The notes under the pieces are model-generated. The model saw nothing but the letters and a program-made list of their open reading frames with translations. It was not told the origin of the DNA and made no database searches. Of a DNA stretch of 41,828 nt, positions 1 through 4,534 are shown in pieces. Made by a program: the position numbers and the translations under genes. Position 1 is the first letter of the stretch; every line of letters begins with the position of its first letter. Source of the stretch: a virus; the IMG/VR virus record IMGVR_UViG_3300017971_000453, positions 1 to 41,828 of that record; one strand, given 5' to 3'.

Positions 1-1
1 A

Positions 2-160
2 CTCAAATTCCACTCGAAGGGTGCCGCACTCGATAGGCTTGAGACTATTATGGGGTTCAAGAAGGATCCGGTAGGCGACACGATTATAAACAATCTCACG
101 CAGATCCTGGTATCAATCGATGGGCAAAACAGGGGCAGGCTTCCCCATGAGGTCGGATAA
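2..160 (+). CDS. Small terminase subunit, C-terminal fragment (partial)
   Basis: The reading frame is open from the window edge and gives 52 residues before TAA. The fragment carries KGAALDRLETIMGF, which resembles the 'ALxxLgKhlGff' helix near the end of phage small terminases (Terminase_2 type). Small terminases recognise the packaging site and hand DNA to the large subunit, which is encoded at 4491. The start lies outside the window. The stop overlaps the next start (TAATG). The call rests on one short motif plus the position upstream of the large terminase and portal. Confidence 0.6.
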   Translation, partial: LKFHSKGAALDRLETIMGFKKDPVGDTIINNLTQILVSIDGQNRGRLPHEVG

Positions 161-423
161 TGGATGAGTCGAATATTGAATCAAAGGATGAGTCGATAAA
201 ACGCCACCGCACCGATTCAGGTCTTTCTGTTTATGTGGATACAGATGAGAGCGTTACAATCACAAAACAGGAATATGATGCACTCAAGGCAGATGTCAAA
301 TTCTTATTGATCCTTATGACCTTCGGAGTCGACGGTTGGGAAGGATACGACCAGGCTATGGAAGCGTACAGAACGAGCCAGGACCGTAATACAGCAATGC
401 AGCAAAGGGGGCTCCGTGATTGA
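160..423 (+). CDS. Hypothetical phage protein, 87 aa
   Basis: ATG overlaps the preceding stop, with GAGGT about 8 nt upstream. The product is charged and hydrophilic at its N-terminus, with a central hydrophobic stretch (KFLLILMTFGV, residues about 47-57) and a helical C-terminus. No family is recognised. It is translationally coupled to the small terminase and overlaps the next mini-gene by 8 nt. Confidence 0.6.
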   Translation: MDESNIESKDESIKRHRTDSGLSVYVDTDESVTITKQEYDALKADVKFLLILMTFGVDGWEGYDQAMEAYRTSQDRNTAMQQRGLRD

Positions 424-550
424 GAACGTTCTTTTCGTTATGATTCTCGGGCTCTGCGTGATTGTCGGATCTATTTATTTTGTGCTTAGAGGGGTGTTGG
501 ATGTACTCGTTAAATTAAACAGGAGGATTGACGAAATTGAAAAAATATGA
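416..550 (+). CDS. Mini membrane protein, 44 aa
   Basis: GTG start with AAAGGGGG 4-10 nt upstream, overlapping the end of the previous gene. The product starts MIENVLFVMILGLCVIVGSI: one strong N-terminal transmembrane helix (residues about 4-26) followed by a short basic/amphipathic tail (VKLNRRIDEIEKI). The tight overlaps on both sides and the good ribosome site support a real gene. Function is unknown; small single-pass proteins in phage operons can be holin-like or modify the host membrane, but nothing here decides it. Confidence 0.5.
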   Translation: MIENVLFVMILGLCVIVGSIYFVLRGVLDVLVKLNRRIDEIEKI

Positions 551-650
551 TCCTGACAAAGATGCCGACATTTGGATTGCCCTGGCAGCCGCCGCGCTCG
601 GGCTGTTATATTTATGGTGGTGTATCGAAGTAGAGGGTGCACCATTCTGA
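537..650 (+). CDS. Mini membrane protein, 37 aa
   Basis: TTG start with a perfect AGGAGG ten bases upstream, overlapping the previous gene by 14 nt; an in-frame TTG at 528 sits too close to that site. The product is a charged head (MKKYDPDKDAD) followed by one hydrophobic helix (IWIALAAAALGLLYLWWC, residues 12-29). Two consecutive overlapping single-pass proteins suggest a co-translated membrane pair. No family is recognised. Confidence 0.45.
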   Translation: MKKYDPDKDADIWIALAAAALGLLYLWWCIEVEGAPF

Positions 651-885
651 CATTAATCGTGATATAATGGTGTCATTAATGAATAGAGAGGGAATATTTG
701 CACGGGCTACCCTGGCCGGCCACAAGCTACCAGGCACGTTTATGTTGAAGGTCGAGGTATCAAATGGGTTTGTTTCTTACACAGGCGATATCTTGATAGA
801 AGAAAGCGAGCTTGAGGATATGGCGAATGTCGTCATTCCTGTGCTGGTCGAGCAGGTCGTGCAAGACATCAAAAACCTTTTATAA
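637..885 (+). CDS. Hypothetical phage protein, up to 82 aa
   Basis: The frame opens with GTG at 637 inside the preceding mini-gene. In-frame ATGs at 667 and 679 are alternatives and none has a strong Shine-Dalgarno site, so the start is uncertain. The C-terminal half alternates short strands and a helix (VIPVLVEQVVQDIKNLL). No family is recognised. It sits in the small-gene run between the small terminase and the ASCH-like gene. Confidence 0.55.
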   Translation: MHHSDINRDIMVSLMNREGIFARATLAGHKLPGTFMLKVEVSNGFVSYTGDILIEESELEDMANVVIPVLVEQVVQDIKNLL

Positions 886-900
886 CAGGGGGTTATCATC

Positions 901-1320
901 ATGAGCACAGATCCTTTAATGGATGAGTTCGGGGATGAAGGCTGCAATCCGAAAGGATACCAGGCGCCTTTAGGAGACGCTATCCTTCCGAAAACATTGG
1001 ATTTTAAGCGCCTCGAGTTTAAGAAGGGGCTCAATTTCACCGTCCGCATTGGTGATAAATGGGCCAAACCGATGTTAGTAGGCAAGGTCCTGCCGATGCA
1101 AGATTCGGACGAACAGCAGATCGGCAACGCTGTCATAACGCATGTCATGACCTGCAGCCTGGCAGATATCCCGCCGTTTGTGTTCACAAAGTTGCATGAC
1201 GGCATATGTCGCAATCCTATCGTCCTGATGGACGTCCTGCGCGGTATCTATGGATCTGACGTATCGGGCGCCAGCAGCGCGGTGGTTATCGGATTTGAGC
1301 CTGTTCTCGATGGCTCATAA
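901..1320 (+). CDS. ASCH/PUA-like fold protein (tentative), 139 aa
   Basis: ATG follows AGGGGGTTATCATC, the G-rich leader used by several genes here. Residues about 45-115 read VRIGDKWA, then a 'VGKVLPM' strand, an 'IGNAVITHV' strand, DIPPFVF and HDGICRNPIVLMDVLRGIY. The order (TVR-G-KWA, small polar turn, I-V strand, 'CR', then a helix ending in Y) resembles phage ASCH-like proteins, a PUA-related nucleic-acid-binding fold. This is inference from motif order only; a structure prediction would decide it. Confidence 0.5.
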   Translation: MSTDPLMDEFGDEGCNPKGYQAPLGDAILPKTLDFKRLEFKKGLNFTVRIGDKWAKPMLVGKVLPMQDSDEQQIGNAVITHVMTCSLADIPPFVFTKLHDGICRNPIVLMDVLRGIYGSDVSGASSAVVIGFEPVLDGS

Positions 1321-1330
1321 CATCTGGACA

Positions 1331-1535
1331 GAGGCTGCGCTCTTCCGTATCGGAGAATGCAGCCCGGGGCGGCCAGGGATCCAGACCTGGCTACCCAACC
1401 ATTTTTTGCACAATAACATTACGAATGTTAGAGTGCAAAACGGTAAAACCTGGACTGCAGCAGGTCTGGTAATACCCGGGGGTGAGGCTCCCATGGCTTT
1501 GGCCGGCCATGGTGGTTAAGATCCCCTGGGCTACC
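1331..1535 (+). ncRNA. Gene-free region with nested complementary segments; candidate structured RNA
   Basis: There is no credible ORF between 1321 and 1557, but many segments are complementary. A hairpin pairs GGCTGC 1333-1338 with GCAGCC 1359-1364. A closing helix can form between 1372-1381 and 1520-1531 with two bulges. Inside it, 1382-1389 pairs with 1461-1468 (CAGACCTG/CAGGTCTG). That encloses a long hairpin: TTTTGCAC 1404-1411 with GTGCAAAA 1433-1440, then TAACATT 1414-1420 with AATGTTA 1424-1430, loop ACG. CCATGGC 1491-1497 pairs with GCCATGG 1506-1512. The 3' end CTGGGCTACCA is tRNA-like. The strand is assumed from the neighbours. No known RNA class is recognised. Confidence 0.5.
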
Positions 1536-1557
1536 AGTTCATTTGAAAGGGGGAGCA

Positions 1558-1848
1558 ATGAATAGATATTTGGTGGATCGCCCATTAGATGCAATGGGAA
1601 TCAACACAGAAATGAAGGCTTACGATTGTCTAATGACCGGCAAATGCGACAGCCGGCGAACAGTCAAGGACCAGCATATTAACGATACGAAGATCCTCAG
1701 GCTGTTCCAGGGTCCGTGTTGTGGTGTTCGGGTGGATGTCGAGTCTATTTATGAGGTATCCGTTTTTTCGGTAGATAAGATCGTGAATACACGGTGCCCA
1801 CGGTGCGGTAAACAATATAAAATATCGGTCTTTTGGGAGGACGCTTAA
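1558..1848 (+). CDS. Small protein with C-terminal CPRC zinc-binding motif, 96 aa
   Basis: The ATG at 1558 has AAGGGGGAGC immediately upstream, so it is preferred over the in-frame TTG at 1543. The product contains GPCCGV near residue 54 and RCPRCGKQY near residue 80, together a likely zinc ribbon. Family unknown. It abuts the next gene (TAA then ATG). It is one of several small Cys-pair proteins in this phage. Confidence 0.6.
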   Translation: MNRYLVDRPLDAMGINTEMKAYDCLMTGKCDSRRTVKDQHINDTKILRLFQGPCCGVRVDVESIYEVSVFSVDKIVNTRCPRCGKQYKISVFWEDA

Positions 1849-2166
1849 ATGGGAATAGTACCAGGAGAATACAGATACTTAGACGATGGCGACCGTGTCC
1901 TTTTTATCAAGAAGGAAACGGGAAAATGTATTTTTTTCGTGTCAAAACACCTGCTTAGCATTGCATTTCCTTCTGAGAAGGTAGTCGACGAACACCTTGC
2001 CGGCCGCCTTTTCCATACGAATCCCCTGACGCTCGCGTATTATGTTTTCCACAAGCGGCTTTGCGAAGAGGATGATAGGCCAGAACGGGATCCGGAGGAG
2101 AAGCTCACAATCAGCGTATGGTATGATCATGCAGAAATACCATGGCCGTATAAAGCTGATGATTAA
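1849..2166 (+). CDS. Hypothetical phage protein, 105 aa
   Basis: ATG directly follows the previous stop; GGGAGGACGC supplies a strong ribosome site. The soluble protein starts MGIVPGEYRYLDDGDRVLFI and has an acidic, charged C-terminal half. No domain is recognised. Its stop overlaps the start of the next small gene, so the three genes from 1558 to 2377 are a translationally linked unit. Confidence 0.6.
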   Translation: MGIVPGEYRYLDDGDRVLFIKKETGKCIFFVSKHLLSIAFPSEKVVDEHLAGRLFHTNPLTLAYYVFHKRLCEEDDRPERDPEEKLTISVWYDHAEIPWPYKADD

Positions 2167-2377
2167 AGAGGTGTTCGCCGGGAAACTTTCTAAATGCAAA
2201 CATCCCTATCCGTGGGAGCATCTTAATGGTGAGTATTATCGATGCTTTAAATGCGGGTGCCTTTTTTCGATATGGGAAAGCAAAACAGTTTATCCGGCTC
2301 ATGAGATACCGCAGCCGTCTCCAATGCAAACGGATGATTTTGTAACGCTGTGGATGGCAGCGGACGAAGATCAATAG
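2159..2377 (+). CDS. Small Cys/His-rich protein, 72 aa
   Basis: The start chosen is the ATG at 2159 that overlaps the preceding stop; a longer frame from 2042 would lie almost wholly inside the previous gene. KCKHPYPWEH and YRCFKCGCLFSIW give the ligand pattern C-x-H ... C-x2-C-x-C of a small zinc-binding fold. No strong Shine-Dalgarno site is seen, which fits translational coupling. The stop codon TAG shares two bases with the 5' end of tRNA-Tyr. Confidence 0.5.
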   Translation: MIKEVFAGKLSKCKHPYPWEHLNGEYYRCFKCGCLFSIWESKTVYPAHEIPQPSPMQTDDFVTLWMAADEDQ

Positions 2378-2460
2378 CGTGGCAACCCATAGGCGAGGGT
2401 AGCAGACTGTAAATCTGTGGGCTTAGGCCTGTGTTGGTTCAACTCCAACCCGCGCTACCA
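2376..2460 (+). tRNA. tRNA-Tyr (GUA)
   Basis: A full class-II cloverleaf. The acceptor AGCGTGG pairs with CCGCGCT, followed by A and encoded CCA. The D stem is ACCC/GGGT. The anticodon stem GCAGA/TCTGT encloses loop CTGTAAA (anticodon GTA). An extra arm GGGC-TTAG-GCCT and the T arm GTTGG-TTCAACT-CCAAC follow. The length of 85 nt and the long variable arm are typical of bacterial tRNA-Tyr. It reads UAC/UAU codons. Confidence 0.93.
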
Positions 2461-2470
2461 AATACTTTAT

Positions 2471-2598
2471 GGCCTGGACAAAGCAGAACAGTCAGTCCAT
2501 ACCGGTTGTCGGCTGGCTCAGTATGTTAGTAGTCGCGTGCAAAGACCCTGGTCGCTCCAGGATAGGCGTGCAAGGTTCAACTCCTTGCCAGGCTACCA
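2471..2598 (+). other. tRNA-like element with perfect T arm and CCA but oversize body
   Basis: The 3' end is a clean tRNA half: T arm CAAGG-TTCAACT-CCTTG, acceptor strand CCAGGCT, then ACCA. The only good acceptor partner is GGCCTGG at 2471-2477, giving a 128-nt element, too long for an ordinary tRNA. CCTGG/CCAGG (2546-2560 region) could be an extra arm. No standard anticodon arm with U33 and R37 could be placed. It may be a decayed tRNA, a tRNA with an insertion, or a tRNA-like RNA. Confidence 0.4.
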
Positions 2599-2599
2599 A

Positions 2600-2865
2600 T
2601 TTAAACATTAACCATAGAGGGCATAGGTCGCTTCCTGCTGGAGTCGTAATTGGTTGCAGCCGTTGCGGTTTACAGAGGACTCCCGAGTGCCAAGGGCGGG
2701 TAAATCCGTGGAGGCTTGAAGGATCTGCAAATCCTTGTGATGGCCGGTGAAACCGGACGCCTGCTCGCATCATTTAAACGAGGGTGGACTAACCCTCATC
2801 CTGATCTAACGTATACTGAATGAAATCGGAAGCTTGTAAGTCTACCCTGAAAGGGTAGGTGTATT
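2600..2865 (+). other. Hairpin-rich stretch with degenerate tRNA-like pieces
   Basis: No gene lies here. Fragments resemble tRNA parts: CTCCCGAGTGCCAAGGGCGG then GTAAATCCGTGG recalls a tRNA-Tyr D/anticodon half, and AAGGATCTGCAAATCCTT recalls a Cys-type (GCA) anticodon arm with an abnormal loop. There is no T arm with TTCRA and no CCA. Other hairpins are CCGGT-GAA-ACCGG, GAGGGT-GGACTA-ACCCTC and CTACCCT-GAA-AGGGTAG (2841-2857), the last just before the next gene's ribosome site. It may be tRNA debris or a structured RNA. Confidence 0.35.
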
Positions 2866-3042
2866 ATGCCGAAGCCACAGGATAAATGTGAGGATTGTCG
2901 GTACTATAGAGAGATGTCGATTTACAAGGGGTTTTGTGTCAGATTCCCTCCGGAATGTCAGACAGAAAAGGATGGATCAAGAAGCAGATATCCATGTGTT
3001 AAACGTGATGGCGATCCGTGCGGAGAATTTAAGGCAGCATAA
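2866..3042 (+). CDS. Small Cys-rich (probable zinc-binding) protein, 58 aa
   Basis: ATG is preceded by AAGGGTAGGTG. The product has CEDCRYY (residues 8-14), GFCVRFPPE (22-30), YPCVKRDGDPCGEF (42-55). The pattern CxxCxx...C.R.PP...P.V....CGEF is a recurrent type of tiny phage/prophage protein that probably binds one metal. Function unknown. The gene sits inside the tRNA cluster, six bases before tRNA-Ile, which is common for small cargo between phage tRNAs. Confidence 0.6.
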   Translation: MPKPQDKCEDCRYYREMSIYKGFCVRFPPECQTEKDGSRSRYPCVKRDGDPCGEFKAA

Positions 3043-3047
3043 AATGG

Positions 3048-3123
3048 AGCCGATTAGCTCAGTTGGTAGAGCGCAGCACCGATAATGCTGTGGTCCCTGG
3101 TTCAAGTCCAGGATCGGCTACCA
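3048..3123 (+). tRNA. tRNA-Ile (GAU), with C33
   Basis: A standard 76-nt cloverleaf: acceptor AGCCGAT/ATCGGCT, D stem GCTC/GAGC, anticodon stem CAGCA/TGCTG, T arm CCTGG-TTCAAGT-CCAGG, encoded ACCA. The anticodon loop reads CCGATAA, giving anticodon GAT and cytosine at position 33 in place of the near-universal U33. All stems are perfect, so the gene looks maintained. Confidence 0.9.
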
Positions 3124-3124
3124 G

Positions 3125-3195
3125 GCCAGATTGCCCTGGGGGCTAATGTGTTTTGTAAGCACAGAGGGCGGGTTCAACTCCTGCATCTGGCTCCA
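3125..3195 (+). tRNA. tRNA-Thr (UGU), with a shortened D arm
   Basis: Acceptor GCCAGAT pairs with ATCTGGC, followed by T and CCA. The anticodon stem TGTGT/GCACA encloses TTTGTAA (anticodon TGT). The T arm is GCGGG-TTCAACT-CCTGC. The segment between acceptor and anticodon stem is only 15 nt: GCCC-TGG-GGGC would be a D stem with a three-base loop, far shorter than normal. Length 71 nt. Confidence 0.85.
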
Positions 3196-3203
3196 GTAAT
3201 ATC

Positions 3204-3279
3204 AGAGGGTTAGCTCAATCGGCAGAGCACCGGTCTTTGACGCCGGATGTTAAAGGTTCAACTCCTTTACCCTCTTCCA
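3204..3279 (+). tRNA. tRNA-Gln (UUG)
   Basis: A standard 76-nt cloverleaf. Acceptor AGAGGGT/ACCCTCT, D stem GCTC/GAGC with loop AATCGGCA, anticodon stem CCGGT/GCCGG with loop CTTTGAC (anticodon TTG), T stem AAAGG/CCTTT with loop TTCAACT, TCCA end. It reads CAA codons. Confidence 0.92.
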
Positions 3280-3282
3280 TGT

Positions 3283-3359
3283 CGTGGGGTAGCGCAGCCT
3301 GGTAGCGCGGGTGGTTTGGAACCATCAGGCCGGAGGTTCAAATCCTCCTCCCGCGACCA
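3283..3359 (+). tRNA. tRNA-Pro (UGG)
   Basis: A 77-nt cloverleaf with acceptor CGTGGGG/TCCCGCG, a D arm in the usual tRNA-Pro form (GCGCAGCCTGGTAGCGC), anticodon stem GGTGG/CCATC around TTTGGAA (anticodon TGG), T arm GGAGG-TTCAAAT-CCTCC and an encoded ACCA end. It is the last tRNA of the cluster. Confidence 0.93.
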
Positions 3360-3417
3360 ACATTTATTTTATTTTTTGTATGTTTGTGATCAACGAATTG
3401 TATCAAAGAATAAAGTA

Positions 3418-3451
3418 TTTTGCACCATTAAATACAAATCCATGGTATTAT
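3418..3451 (+). promoter_or_regulatory. Promoter-like element TTTTGCACCATTAA-N14-TATTAT
   Basis: TTTTGCACCATTAA at 3418-3431 is followed after 14 bases by TATTAT (3446-3451), in AT-rich DNA. The same 14-mer, with the same spacing to TACTAT, stands upstream of the minus-strand exonuclease operon (41239-41272). An exact shared 14-mer with a conserved spacing points to a promoter or activator/operator site. Transcription would start near 3458 and read through the structured region into the nuclease and terminase genes. Confidence 0.5.
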
Positions 3452-3465
3452 GGTTTCAACATTTA

Positions 3466-3716
3466 CAGTCACCCGTTAGAGCGGGTTACCGAGTAAGTCT
3501 ACAAACGGTGTGCAAGACTTAGGGGGGCGAGATGGCCACGCCTGCGACCGAAAAACAAATACCACCGTGACAGCGGGGAGAGTCCCGCTAACATTTAGAG
3601 GGTAAACTGCAGTCGGGCGTACATGAGCCGCCTGTATAACTTACAACCAGCGGATATAGGCATAGACAATCTCAGCCTCATGGCTTAATCTGTGAGATCG
3701 AAGAGCTTAATCCGCA
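3466..3716 (+). ncRNA. Candidate structured RNA or long 5' leader, gene-free
   Basis: The 375 bases from 3360 to 3734 hold no gene. After a promoter-like site there is a chain of hairpins: ACCCG/CGGGT (3471-3485 region), TAAGTCT/AGACTTA (3493-3520), GGCG/CGCC (3526-3542 region), AGCGGG/CCCGCT (3572-3589 region), and a closing helix GCGGAT/ATCCGC (3650-3655 with 3709-3714) around ATCTCA/TGAGAT and AGCC-TCAT-GGCT. It could be a free noncoding RNA next to the tRNAs or the leader of the gene at 3735. No known class is recognised; it lacks tmRNA ends and group I core motifs. Confidence 0.5.
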
Positions 3717-3734
3717 ACATTTATGGAGGAAGGT

Positions 3735-4334
3735 ATGAATTGGGAAAGGGTTAAATCACCGAAGAGATTCAAGAGGTTAGAGTGGAATTGGGATATAGAG
3801 GAAGCGGCAATCCAGCAAGCGAATTTAAAGCATTTAGGGGTCAAAGGCGATAGAAGGACTAACCAGTTCGGATATGTCGGCAGCGAGAACGCCGTTCATA
3901 GGCATTTGTTGGGACCGAGGGGGGAGCTCATGTTCAAGTATACATATGGCCTTCCAGCCTCATCCTACCACGATACCAGCGATTATGACTTCATGATCGG
4001 TAATGTCCGGACAGAGATCAAGACCGCCACCGTGCACAGGTACCCTTTAACACATTGGGATTGCCTCGTTAGCTCGTGTTACGATAACAAGCCCCATAAG
4101 CAGAAATGCCAGGTATATGTGTTTCAAAAGGTCCTCCAGCCAGAGGACAAGAGCACGGTGCTCGACGGTTGGGCCGTTGGATGGATTGGCTCACAGGAAT
4201 TCTGGAAGCGTGCGATATACCTTCCGATAGGGACTGTCAGACCATACGGCAAGATAAAGGACGCCAATGCATATATGGTACCGATATCTTATCTTTACGA
4301 TATGAAATATATCAAAAATTGGATGAAGCAATAA
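3735..4334 (+). CDS. PD-(D/E)XK-type nuclease, 199 aa
   Basis: The start chosen is the ATG at 3735, placed after GGAGGAAGGT; the in-frame ATG at 3723 overlaps that ribosome site. Conserved-looking positions are E64 (RGELMFKY), D83/D85 (SDYDFMIGN) and E94-x-K96 (VRTEIKTATV), which fit the E...D...ExK core of restriction-endonuclease-like enzymes. The position next to the terminase suggests a role in genome cleavage, host DNA degradation or packaging-linked processing; which of these is not shown. TAATG overlap with the next gene. Confidence 0.65.
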   Translation: MNWERVKSPKRFKRLEWNWDIEEAAIQQANLKHLGVKGDRRTNQFGYVGSENAVHRHLLGPRGELMFKYTYGLPASSYHDTSDYDFMIGNVRTEIKTATVHRYPLTHWDCLVSSCYDNKPHKQKCQVYVFQKVLQPEDKSTVLDGWAVGWIGSQEFWKRAIYLPIGTVRPYGKIKDANAYMVPISYLYDMKYIKNWMKQ

Positions 4335-4534
4335 TGGATATAAATTTGCCGCCAGTAGACATGCCGCCACCGTGCCCATATTGCTTTAATAATATGGTGC
4401 CGAAAATCTATATAATTCAGGGGGATGGAGTATACTTCGAGTTGCTCCATGTTTGGAAATGTGTCTGTGACGAAACCTTAAGGATTGAAAATGAATGTCG
4501 GGCAAAGTACCTCTCAGGGGATCAGGAGTCCTGA
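4334..4534 (+). CDS. Small zinc-ribbon-like protein, 66 aa
   Basis: ATG overlaps the nuclease stop (TAATG). The short product has PPPCPYCFNNMVPK (CxxC at residues about 14-17) and WKCVCDE (C-x-C at about 45-47), consistent with one bound zinc. A Pro-rich start precedes the first Cys pair. The C-terminus overlaps the terminase start by 44 nt, so translation of the two is probably linked. No family name is justified. Confidence 0.6.
   Translation: MDINLPPVDMPPPCPYCFNNMVPKIYIIQGDGVYFELLHVWKCVCDETLRIENECRAKYLSGDQES

Noticed and set aside
2469-2750. 93-residue ORF across the tRNA-like elements, with a hydrophobic stretch
   Set aside because: It reads through a perfect tRNA 3' half and ends without any coupling or good ribosome site; its translation is probably a by-product of tRNA-like DNA.
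3247-3522. ORF of 91 codons through tRNA-Pro and the AT-rich gap
   Set aside because: It overlaps two clear tRNA genes and lacks a plausible start.
3466-3716. tmRNA or group I intron
   Set aside because: There are no Ala-tRNA-like ends with TTCRA and CCA, no tag frame, and no P-Q-R-S core motifs.
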